From JAKVCB01 sp963578605 (GTDB lineage: Bacteria > Planctomycetota > Planctomycetia > Pirellulales > Lacipirellulaceae), in contig CAUZEA010000160.1 in NCBI GenBank assembly GCA_963578605.1, positions 1 to 9,719 of the forward strand: a stretch of DNA of 9,719 nt. The letters are read 5' to 3'. Position numbers and translations under genes: made by a program. How positions within the stretch are numbered: position 1 is the first letter of the stretch; each line of letters starts with the position of its first letter. Shown here piece after piece: positions 1-5,332 of this stretch. The notes below the pieces were generated by a model, which was not told the origin of the DNA, made no database searches, and was given only the letters and a program-made list of their open reading frames with translations.

Positions 1-47
1 AACTTCGGGATCACCTCTTCCGGACCGTGTTTCTTACCTCGTGGCAT
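1..47 (-). CDS. IS3-family transposase OrfA, N-terminal fragment
   Basis: Read on the minus strand from an ATG at 47-45, the frame gives MPRGKKHGPEEVIPK and runs off the window edge. A start of the form MPR-x-K-x-x-PEE(Q)-(V/I)-x-K-L is typical of IS3-family OrfA proteins, whose N-terminal helix-turn-helix binds the element's inverted repeats. An excellent Shine-Dalgarno sequence, AAGGAGGG, lies at 61-54 on the minus strand, six bases before the ATG. Only about 15 codons are visible, so whether the element is intact, and whether an OrfB with a DDE catalytic domain follows by programmed frameshift, cannot be seen. The family call rests on recalled similarity of a short peptide. Confidence 0.6.
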   Translation of the reverse strand, partial: MPRGKKHGPEEVIPK

Positions 48-93
48 CGCTTGCCCTCCTTGAAATGCGTCCTGACACCCCGATTGTCTATCA
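1..93 (-). mobile_element. Left end of a probable IS3-family insertion sequence
   Basis: The OrfA start and its ribosome binding site are followed outward by a stretch reading TGATAGACAATCGGGGTGTC on the minus strand (93 down to 74). IS3 elements usually begin with TG and have short terminal inverted repeats rich in G runs close to the OrfA start, so I place the likely element end near position 93. The other end and any target-site duplication lie outside the window, so the boundary is an inference. The element is oriented like ahcY and lies about 255 bases beyond the ahcY stop codon. Confidence 0.42.
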
Positions 94-349
94 GGGCGTG
101 GACTCGTTTAAGGGGGCTGGGTCAACCCGAGTTGTCAAACCCAAAACCCAACCCACCAGGCGATGTGCCAGGGAGGTGAAGATTGGTTGTTCAGATGAAG
201 TTATCCCCTTTCCTCACTTGAAGTTCCAGTGTTGCAGCGAAAGGGAAGACCCCTCTCGGCTCAGAATTGCAACCGTCGGAGGAGGGACTGTTTACCCCGA
301 CGACCGATACGGTGAACTTCCAACGCGGCCAAATTCGGCGACCGGTTTA
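94..349. other. Spacer between the IS end and ahcY, no gene seen
   Basis: This 256-base stretch lies downstream of ahcY. A plus-strand reading frame passes through it and continues into the antisense of ahcY, but it has no recognisable protein character. A pair of complementary 6-mers, GTTGCA at 231-236 and TGCAAC at 268-273, could fold with a small inner stem (AGGG/CCCT). No T run follows on the minus strand, so it is not a convincing terminator for ahcY. Confidence 0.4.
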
Positions 350-1705
350 CTAGTAGCGATAGTGTTTGGGTTTGTACGGTCCCTCGATGGGAACACCGAT
401 GTAGTCTGCTTGAGCCTGGGTCATCTTGGTCAGCTTGACACCAAGCTTTTCGAGGTGCAGACGGGCAACTTCTTCGTCAAGCGATTTGGGAAGCACGTGG
501 ACCCCAACGGCAAATTGAGCGGTATCTTTCCATAACGCGATTTGAGCTAACACCTGGTTGGTAAATGAGGTACTCATCACAAAGGACGGGTGGCCGGTCG
601 CACAACCAAGATTCACGAGTCGGCCCTCGGCCAGGACCACGATCGATTTACCGGTCGACTTGAAGGTGTATTTGTCGACGGCTCCAACTTCAGCTGGTTT
701 GATTCGGTCTTTCGTGACACGATTTGCAGCAACTTCGTCTTCGAGCCAGGCTATGTCGATTTCCAGGTCGAAATGGCCAATATTGCAGACAATCGCGTCA
801 TTTTTCATGCACACCATGTGTGCCCCGGTAATGATATCGCGATTGCCGGTGGTGGTAACAAAGATATCTCCTTCTGCAACGGCTGCTTCCATCGTTGCAA
901 TTTCGTACCCTTCCATGGCTGCTTGCAGTGCCAGAATCGGATCGATTTCGGTAAGAATCACTCGAGCACCAAGACCGCGCATAGACTGAGAGCACCCTTT
1001 GCCGACATCTCCATACCCGGCGATGACCACGACCTTACCGGCGACCATTATATCGGTGGCGCGCTTAATGCCGTCGGCAAGTGATTCGCGGCAGCCGTAC
1101 AGGTTGTCGAATTTGCTTTTGGTCACCGAGTCGTTAACGTTAATCGCCGGTACCTTGAGGTCACCCTGCTGACACATCTGATAAAGCCGATGGACGCCAG
1201 TGGTGGTTTCCTCGGAAATTCCCCGGATGTTGCTCAACAGTTCCGGGAAATTATCGTGGACCATAGCCGTCAGGTCACCACCATCATCAAGAACAAGGTT
1301 CAGGGGCTTGCCGTCGGGAAAGGAGAGAGTTTGTTCGATACACCAGTTGAATTCTTCCTCGTTCATCCCTTTCCAGGCATAAACGGGTACACCTGTCTTG
1401 GCGATGGCACACGCCGCGTGGTCTTGCGTCGAAAAAATATTGCAGCTACTCCAGGTGACTTCGGCCCCCAGTTCAAAAAGTGTTTCGATAAGCACAGCCG
1501 TTTGAATTGTCATGTGAAGACAACCGGCGATTCGTGCTCCCTGGAGAGGTTTTTCTGTCCCATATTTCTCGCGCAACGCCATCAGTCCGGGCATCTCATT
1601 CTCGGCCAGATCAATTTCCTTGCGTCCCCATTCGGCCAGGCGGTCGAACTCTGCTGGTGTACAATCGAGGACTTTGTAAGCGGGCTTACTTCCAGTTTTC
1701 AACAC
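350..1705 (-). CDS. ahcY: Adenosylhomocysteinase (S-adenosyl-L-homocysteine hydrolase)
   Basis: This cytosolic NAD-dependent enzyme reversibly splits S-adenosylhomocysteine into adenosine and homocysteine, which removes the product inhibitor of methyltransferases. The 451-residue protein looks complete. Visible signatures are LHMTIQTA (63-70), DDGGDLT (140-146), SEETTTGVHRL (164-174), NDSVTKSKFDN (191-201, with the family's catalytic Lys196 and Asp200), NLYGCRESL (201-209), the NAD-binding loop GYGDVGKG (230-237), GHFD (310-313), GRLVNLGCATGHP (361-373) and the C-terminal KPKHYRY, whose Lys445 and Tyr449 reach the partner subunit's cofactor in the tetramer. It lacks the roughly 40-residue insert of many bacterial homologues and resembles the shorter, eukaryote-like form. 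The start is GTG at 1705: AGGAGA lies eight bases upstream (1719-1714), a better spacing than for the TTG at 1702. An attenuator-like leader precedes it. Near-certain call. Confidence 0.98.
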   Translation of the reverse strand: MLKTGSKPAYKVLDCTPAEFDRLAEWGRKEIDLAENEMPGLMALREKYGTEKPLQGARIAGCLHMTIQTAVLIETLFELGAEVTWSSCNIFSTQDHAACAIAKTGVPVYAWKGMNEEEFNWCIEQTLSFPDGKPLNLVLDDGGDLTAMVHDNFPELLSNIRGISEETTTGVHRLYQMCQQGDLKVPAINVNDSVTKSKFDNLYGCRESLADGIKRATDIMVAGKVVVIAGYGDVGKGCSQSMRGLGARVILTEIDPILALQAAMEGYEIATMEAAVAEGDIFVTTTGNRDIITGAHMVCMKNDAIVCNIGHFDLEIDIAWLEDEVAANRVTKDRIKPAEVGAVDKYTFKSTGKSIVVLAEGRLVNLGCATGHPSFVMSTSFTNQVLAQIALWKDTAQFAVGVHVLPKSLDEEVARLHLEKLGVKLTKMTQAQADYIGVPIEGPYKPKHYRY

Positions 1706-1714
1706 TTATTCTTT

Positions 1715-1748
1715 CTCCTAGTTGGCGAGTTTGCTCCTCAGTTGGCGA
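1715..1748 (-). repeat. Duplicated block carrying the ahcY ribosome binding site
   Basis: On the plus strand CTCCTAGTTGGCGA (1715-1728) is repeated as CTCCTCAGTTGGCGA (1734-1748), identical except for one inserted base. On the minus (coding) strand each copy reads TCGCCAACT followed by AGGAG. The copy nearest ahcY supplies the working Shine-Dalgarno sequence. The upstream copy gives a second AGGAG 28 bases before the start codon. The block lies directly after the T run of the leader terminator. Confidence 0.7.
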
Positions 1749-1778
1749 AAAAACGTTGGGTCGAGTTGTCTCGCACCC
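1748..1778 (-). terminator. Intrinsic terminator/attenuator in the ahcY leader
   Basis: On the minus strand a 5' arm GGGTgCGAG (one bulged G) pairs with a 3' arm CTCGACCC around an ACAA loop. This gives eight base pairs at 1778-1758. After AACG a run of six T follows (1753-1748). Only 42 bases separate the T run from the ahcY start codon, too few to hold another promoter, so ahcY transcripts must cross it. Just upstream, CTCG (1785-1782) can instead pair with the CGAG of the terminator's 5' arm (1773-1770), and GGGTC (1793-1789) can pair with GACCC (1762-1758). These pairings exclude the terminator. This is attenuator-like architecture; it could also simply end trpF transcripts. Confidence 0.62.
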
Positions 1779-1800
1779 GAGCTATAGAGACCCAGGCAAG

Positions 1801-1815
1801 CCCACGCGATGTGGG
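1801..1815 (-). other. Small hairpin in the ahcY leader
   Basis: CCCAC (1801-1805) and GTGGG (1811-1815) are perfect complements around a five-base loop. The hairpin lies inside the predicted ahcY leader, between the promoter and the terminator-like hairpin. It could be one stem of a regulatory RNA fold. There is no T run, so it is not a terminator by itself. Confidence 0.4.
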
Positions 1816-1870
1816 TAGCGACGGCTGATAACGGAATCGGCCTGCAACAAACGGCACCCAAGCCCTAAAG

Positions 1871-1900
1871 ATTGTAGTCCCTGAAAGGAAAGAGTGACAA
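1871..1900 (-). promoter_or_regulatory. Candidate sigma70-type promoter for ahcY
   Basis: Read on the minus strand, TTGTCA (1900-1895) and TACAAT (1876-1871) are separated by 18 bases. Each hexamer matches the -35 or -10 consensus at five of six positions. Transcription would start near 1864, giving ahcY a leader of about 160 bases that contains the hairpins and repeat listed here. It lies in the spacer after the trpF stop codon, so ahcY need not depend on trpF transcription. Predicted by motif only. Confidence 0.58.
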
Positions 1901-1942
1901 GTGGTTCCCGGCCCCGTTGTGAGTGAGTGAACGTCGCGGAAA

Positions 1943-2605
1943 CTAAAGGGCAGCAAAAGCAGCGGCTGCTTGTTCGGCAAACGCGCGCATCATGGCTGCA
2001 TCTTTCACGCCGGGGGACTTTTCGACCCCACTGGCGACGTCGACAGCTGAGGGCTGCACCTGCGAGATGGCAGTTGCCACGTTTCCCGGCGTAAGCCCCC
2101 CCGCCAAAATTAGTGGCAATTCTCCCTGCCAATTGCGGTTTGCAGCCAGGACATCCCATTTGGCCGTGTGGCCAGTTCCACCAAATTCTCCCGGGACCCA
2201 CGAATCGATGAGTATTGCATCTGGCGCCCTACCCGCCTCTTCGCACGCCTTCAGATCGTCTTTGAGTGTGTCAATTCCCCCCCGATCCAGACGCCGCGCC
2301 CGGATGATGGTCAGGTCACTGCGGAGTTGGGTTAAAAAGACCGCTGATTCATCGCCGTGGAGTTGGACTGTTTCGATATCCAGTCGCTTGGTCATCTCGT
2401 TAATTTCAGCTGACGCTTCGTTAGCGAACAGGGCCACAGCGCGGATCTGTCCAGCGAGCGAATCGAGGATGGCCTGGGCACGAGCGGGGGTTACATACCG
2501 TTTACTGGGCCGATAAAAGTTCAGACCGATCGCGTCTGCACCTGCCGCGACGGCAGCTTTTGCGTCAACAACATTGGTGATTCCACAAACTTTGATTTGA
2601 AACAT
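1943..2605 (-). CDS. trpF: Phosphoribosylanthranilate isomerase
   Basis: TrpF converts N-(5'-phosphoribosyl)anthranilate to CdRP by an Amadori rearrangement, the third step of tryptophan synthesis from chorismate, in the cytosol. The 220-residue protein has the normal length of a monofunctional TrpF and the expected TIM-barrel landmarks: KVCGIT (5-10) with catalytic Cys7, GLNFYRPSKRYV (27-38), VQLHGDES (80-87), ILIDS (131-135) with catalytic Asp134, GGTG (142-145), LAGGLTPGNV (167-176) and DVASGVE (189-195) for phosphate binding. I chose the ATG at 2605-2603 because the family signature begins at once. The frame stays open for 81 more codons upstream, but these lack family character. A weak AGGTG (2616-2612) stands six bases before the ATG, and a candidate promoter lies just upstream. 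No other trp gene is nearby, so the pathway genes are scattered. Confidence 0.96.
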   Translation of the reverse strand: MFQIKVCGITNVVDAKAAVAAGADAIGLNFYRPSKRYVTPARAQAILDSLAGQIRAVALFANEASAEINEMTKRLDIETVQLHGDESAVFLTQLRSDLTIIRARRLDRGGIDTLKDDLKACEEAGRAPDAILIDSWVPGEFGGTGHTAKWDVLAANRNWQGELPLILAGGLTPGNVATAISQVQPSAVDVASGVEKSPGVKDAAMMRAFAEQAAAAFAAL

Positions 2606-2625
2606 CGCACGCACCTGGAAGCGAA

Positions 2626-2647
2626 CTGGCTGCTGTATTGTAGCCAG
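2626..2647. repeat. Inverted repeat overlapping the trpF promoter
   Basis: CTGGCT (2626-2631) and AGCCAG (2642-2647) are perfect inverted copies separated by ten bases. The spacer holds nearly all of the predicted -10 hexamer of trpF on the minus strand, and the expected transcription start lies at the inner edge of one arm. A symmetric site placed like this could be an operator, or a hairpin at the mRNA 5' end. No regulator is identifiable here. Confidence 0.4.
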
Positions 2648-2664
2648 CTTGGTGGTCGAGTCGA
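2637..2664 (-). promoter_or_regulatory. Candidate promoter for trpF
   Basis: On the minus strand, TCGACT (2664-2659, four of six matches to the -35 consensus) and TACAAT (2642-2637, five of six matches to the -10 consensus) are 16 bases apart. Transcription would begin near 2630 and give a 5' untranslated region of about 25 bases. The -10 hexamer is the same TACAAT as at the ahcY promoter candidate. Confidence 0.45.
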
Positions 2665-2781
2665 GAACTATCGATTGACCTGCTGGCTGTGGAATCGCCT
2701 GTTTGCCATTTCCAGGCTGGTTTTCATGCTGCCCAGCTGTTTTGCGAGTTTGCAAGATCGCGATTTTGACAGGCAGGATGG

Positions 2782-2820
2782 GTCGACCTGGCCAGCTGTG
2801 GTCTGGCTGGTCGACTTTTT
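2782..2820 (+). terminator. Orphan intrinsic-terminator hairpin on the plus strand
   Basis: GTCGACC (2782-2788) pairs with GGTCGAC (2809-2815), and inside it CCAG (2792-2795) pairs with CTGG (2803-2806) around a seven-base loop. TTTTT (2816-2820) follows at once. This is an 11-bp stem with a small internal loop and the classical T run, valid only for plus-strand transcription. No plus-strand gene ends upstream of it: the neighbour there is trpF on the minus strand. It could end an unannotated small RNA, stop antisense transcription leaving trpF, or attenuate a long ATPase leader. Confidence 0.55.
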
Positions 2821-3166
2821 CCTGTCGGCCCGGGTTGGGACCTTGCAAATCGTACCACTAGTTCGGTGGGAGGTGATCCATCGTGGCAAGGGCCTTGGCG
2901 ATTCGGGCGAAGTTGAAGACCCGTGAGGATTACCATTTGGAGGTTGGCTTCGTGTTTGGGCGAGTGTACAGGTTACGGCGTGTAGTGTATTTGCGACCAT
3001 GCATGCACGAATTCAGTGGCTCAGGGTCAAGCCGGTCCAAACTAAGTGCCGATGCAAGTCGACAGGGTCGAATAGCGCGCCCCAACTTGTTGCCATGACC
3101 AACGCCCGACGGATTTTCCTGGCTCCACACTCCGGCTTCATTCTCAACGATCCTCATCCTGTGACT

Positions 3167-5104
3167 ATGAGCAGCCAAGATTCAAACAAATTCGACGAAA
3201 GAATTTTCCCCGCCTCCCCCTGTGTGGAGCGGTACTTTCCAGGATCTTCGATTGAGGAAGGCCGCGAGCGACTGGTGCGATCAATCAGCCACGGCGCTGG
3301 ACCGGGTTTAATCATCGGAGCTACGGGTACGGGTAAGTCAATGTTACTGCAGGTTTTGGCTGCCCAGTTTTCCGAACTGTTGGACATAGCGCTCTTGTCG
3401 TCCGCCCAGTTGTGCACGCGTCGCGCGCTGCTACAAGCCATCTTGTTTGAATTGGGACTTCCCCACCGCTACGTCGACGAAGGCCAGTTGCGCATCACAT
3501 TGGCTCAACACCTGCTGCAGTGCGAACGAAGTCCCAACGGTACACTCCTGCTTGTTGACGAGGCCCAGTCGTTGCCAATTCATTTGCTGGAAGAGATTCG
3601 GCAGCTTACAAACATCGTACGCAACGGGCAGCCCCGCGTTCGACTTGTGATTGCCGGGTCACCAAGCCTGGAAGAAACTTTGGCTGACCCCCAACTCGAG
3701 TCTTTTCAGCAACGGGTTGCGACGCGTTGCTACTTGTTACCGCTGGGGATTGCAGAAACGGGGCAATACATCCGCGCACATTTTGAGATGGCCGGAATTG
3801 ACGCTGCCAGCTGCATCGACAGTGAGGTTCAGCATGCTGTTTACAATGCCACCGACGGCATCTGCCGGTTGGTCAGTCAACTTTGCGATCACGCACTGTT
3901 ACTTGCCGGCGAGAAGGGACTCGACCAACTATCGGTGTCGCTCATTCAGGAAGCATGGGCTGACCTGCAGCAATTACCCGTACCGGCAGAGACGGAACCC
4001 GCAGTGCTGGCGAATTGTCCTGCGCAGAACGTGGTGGAGTTTGGCGAACTCACCACGCCGGGTGACGACTTTGGAATGTGTGACGATTCGCTCCCGGATC
4101 ACGTCCGGCAGGGTACCCCGCTTACTGTGGAAACGCATGCCCTGGAAACTGTGGAAACGCATGCCCTGGAAACGGACGATCCGGGCCAGTACGAAACAAC
4201 GGATATGAGTGGAGACGAAAACAGTTGCACCGGCCCGTTCGATGACCAGACTCCGTCCTTGCCCGATTGGCAGTCAGGTAGTTGCGATGCAACCGACAGG
4301 GAGCAATTCTCCACACCCGCTCTTTTGAAACCGGCTGCGGAAGTCGACAGTTCGGAACTCCTGCCAGAGGCGTTTCCCATAGAAACGACCGGGCAGGTCA
4401 CGACCATGCAGGAGGGCTCCAATTCGGATGTCGAGGTAGGGAATGTGACACCCACACAAGAAGCGACAGACGATCCTTTTGCGGAGGAATTCGTCGAAGA
4501 GGAGCTTGTATTAGAGGAGTTTTCGGCTTTGGGAGACGCGTTCTCCGATCGAACTCCGCGTGTTGTCAGCCGTGGTGACGACCTTTCCGACCTGGTTCGA
4601 GAGGTAGTTGGGATTGGCGGCGAACGCAGCACCAGTCAAACGATGTCGAGCCACAAGCCAGACGACCATTTGCACTTCCCAACACTAGTTTCATTACCGT
4701 GCAGTACTGTCAACGACGAATTGCCTGCCAACGACGAATTGCCTTTGCCGATTGCAACCACAATCGAGCCAGGCCTCGACCTGCCGAACAACGCACTTCT
4801 GGGTGACGATACTGACCTTGAGGAAGTTGCCGATTTGGGCGCGTCGGTCACGCTCAAATATCCAGTTGCCGATCCATCACCGTTCGTACAGCAGCCAGCT
4901 GGGCTCTCCGATGCCTCACAGGTCGAGCAGTCTGCCCACGCAGGTCAGCGGCAACTGGCCGGTAACGCTGAGCACGTAACCGATCCAGAAATGATCGACA
5001 ATATTTTGATCGTGGAAGACGACCCTGCTGACAGTGGGCAGATCGAGTCTTCCGTCCGACGACAAGAATATGGCCAACTCTTTACCAGGTTGCGCAACGG
5101 ATAA
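3167..5104 (+). CDS. ExeA/GspA-like AAA+ ATPase with long acidic C-terminal tail
   Basis: A predicted cytosolic P-loop ATPase of 645 residues. Residues 20-265 form the ATPase core typical of ExeA/GspA and the PEP-CTERM/exosortase-associated secretion ATPases: Walker A GATGTGKS (51-58), Walker B LLLVDEAQ (127-134), the sensor-like LVIAGSPSLEETL (160-172), RCYLLPL (188-194) and a lid region GICRLVSQLCDHALLLAG (231-248). Residues 270-645 are unlike ExeA, which usually continues to a membrane segment and a peptidoglycan-binding domain. Here the tail is rich in Asp, Glu, Ser, Thr and Pro with no membrane segment seen, and ends in a more ordered segment, ILIVEDDP (613-620) plus RRQEYGQLFTRLRNG (631-645). 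I start at the ATG at 3167, where the ATPase-like sequence begins; no good ribosome binding site is visible and the frame is open upstream to 2999. Function in secretion or polysaccharide export is inferred from the family and from the sugar genes downstream. Confidence 0.85.
   Translation: MSSQDSNKFDERIFPASPCVERYFPGSSIEEGRERLVRSISHGAGPGLIIGATGTGKSMLLQVLAAQFSELLDIALLSSAQLCTRRALLQAILFELGLPHRYVDEGQLRITLAQHLLQCERSPNGTLLLVDEAQSLPIHLLEEIRQLTNIVRNGQPRVRLVIAGSPSLEETLADPQLESFQQRVATRCYLLPLGIAETGQYIRAHFEMAGIDAASCIDSEVQHAVYNATDGICRLVSQLCDHALLLAGEKGLDQLSVSLIQEAWADLQQLPVPAETEPAVLANCPAQNVVEFGELTTPGDDFGMCDDSLPDHVRQGTPLTVETHALETVETHALETDDPGQYETTDMSGDENSCTGPFDDQTPSLPDWQSGSCDATDREQFSTPALLKPAAEVDSSELLPEAFPIETTGQVTTMQEGSNSDVEVGNVTPTQEATDDPFAEEFVEEELVLEEFSALGDAFSDRTPRVVSRGDDLSDLVREVVGIGGERSTSQTMSSHKPDDHLHFPTLVSLPCSTVNDELPANDELPLPIATTIEPGLDLPNNALLGDDTDLEEVADLGASVTLKYPVADPSPFVQQPAGLSDASQVEQSAHAGQRQLAGNAEHVTDPEMIDNILIVEDDPADSGQIESSVRRQEYGQLFTRLRNG
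4124..4171 (+). repeat. Perfect 24-base tandem duplication inside the ATPase tail
   Basis: Positions 4124-4147 are repeated exactly at 4148-4171, and the first bases of a third copy follow. In frame this duplicates VETHALET (residues 321-328 and 329-336). The absence of any base difference points to a recent duplication in a tail that tolerates length change. Confidence 0.9.
4711..4744 (+). repeat. 18-base-period direct repeat inside the ATPase tail
   Basis: CAACGACGAATTGCCT occurs at 4711-4726 and again at 4729-4744, two bases apart, and duplicates NDELP (residues 516-520 and 522-526) in frame. With the 24-base duplication it shows that the acidic tail grows by small in-frame repeats. Confidence 0.9.
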
Positions 5105-5162
5105 TCGAATTGAACACTTCAGCCGATTGAACCGTTGATGGGTTGAAGTTCCACATCTAGGG

Positions 5163-5261
5163 GGTTGCCAGCTGCTCCTGGTTGCCAGCCCGGGAGGCTG
5201 CCAGTTCCCTCCGCGGGACTTTGTTCACTTGGGGCAGTTCCAAACATGCGCCAGCTGCCCC
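5163..5261 (+). other. Repeat- and hairpin-rich spacer between the ATPase and epimerase genes
   Basis: The 228-base spacer (5105-5332) has no gene. GGTTGCCAGC occurs at 5163-5172 and 5180-5189, and a weaker copy GCTGCCAGTT at 5197-5206, giving a 17-base period. CTGG (5178-5181) and CAGCC (5186-5190) pair with GGCTG (5196-5200) and CCAG (5201-5204), a nine-pair stem with a four-base bulge. GGGGCAG (5231-5237) pairs with CTGCCCC (5255-5261) around 17 bases. Neither is followed by a T run, so they are not typical intrinsic terminators. They may still protect the ATPase mRNA end or cause Rho-type pausing. Confidence 0.45.
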
Positions 5262-5296
5262 GGCAGAGTCCTCGTGGTCTTGATTCAATGGTTCCA

Positions 5297-5325
5297 TTGT
5301 CAAGATCCACAAGGTCGATTATCTT
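5297..5325 (+). promoter_or_regulatory. Candidate promoter for a leaderless epimerase transcript
   Basis: TTGTCA (5297-5302, five of six matches to -35) and TATCTT (5320-5325, four of six matches to -10) are 17 bases apart. The expected start point, six to eight bases beyond the -10, falls at 5332-5333, which is the epimerase ATG. The gene shows no Shine-Dalgarno sequence, so the two observations agree with a leaderless mRNA. Motif-based only. Confidence 0.42.
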
Positions 5326-5332
5326 TACGTCA

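Larger units (their letters stand above)
2606..3166. other. Divergent intergenic region between trpF and the ATPase gene
   Basis: These 561 bases separate two divergently transcribed genes. I see no convincing protein: the open frames lack a credible start context or family motif. The stretch contains the trpF promoter candidate with an inverted repeat (2626-2664), a plus-strand terminator-like hairpin (2782-2820), and presumably the ATPase promoter, for which I found no clear hexamer pair. The spacer is long for two ordinary genes. Confidence 0.55.

Noticed and set aside
41..535. 164-residue plus-strand frame at the left edge
   Set aside because: It overlaps the IS OrfA start antisense and the 3' end of ahcY antisense and shows no family features.
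558..1084. Plus-strand frames of 143 and 164 residues antisense to ahcY
   Set aside because: They mirror a highly conserved gene, have no motif, and are explained by codon bias on the opposite strand.
1738..1857. Leader peptide reading through the ahcY attenuator from a GTG at 1857
   Set aside because: The frame is open and ends with TGA at 1740-1738, but there is no ribosome binding site before the GTG and no run of methionine or other regulatory codons.
1706..1942. Classical SAH riboswitch upstream of ahcY
   Set aside because: I do not see the conserved core that I remember for that class. The region does have attenuator-like structure, reported separately without assigning a ligand.
2606..2848. 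An 81-codon N-terminal extension of trpF in the same frame
   Set aside because: The TrpF signature KVCGIT starts four residues after the ATG at 2605, the family has no such extension, the added residues look like translated spacer, and a promoter candidate lies inside it.
2883..3098. Small plus-strand gene of 71 residues before the ATPase
   Set aside because: There is no ribosome binding site or recognisable motif, and the frame overlaps other equally open frames in the same spacer.
2999..3166. Earlier start for the ATPase giving 701 residues
   Set aside because: The first 56 residues have no family character and no ribosome binding site; the ATPase-like N-terminus begins at the ATG at 3167. 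An intermediate ATG at 3095 cannot be fully excluded.
4099..4632. 177-residue Ser-rich minus-strand frame opposite the ATPase tail
   Set aside because: It is the antisense image of the acidic repeat-containing tail; low complexity on one strand gives long open frames on the other.
5003..5101. Response-regulator receiver domain suggested by ILIVEDDPAD at the ATPase C-terminus
   Set aside because: Receiver domains often start this way, but only about 35 residues remain, so the fold cannot be present. It is treated as a short C-terminal motif.
5165..5332. Earlier start for the epimerase giving 370 residues
   Set aside because: The added residues come from the repeat- and hairpin-rich spacer; the Rossmann motif of this family normally lies within the first 10-15 residues, as it does from 5333.
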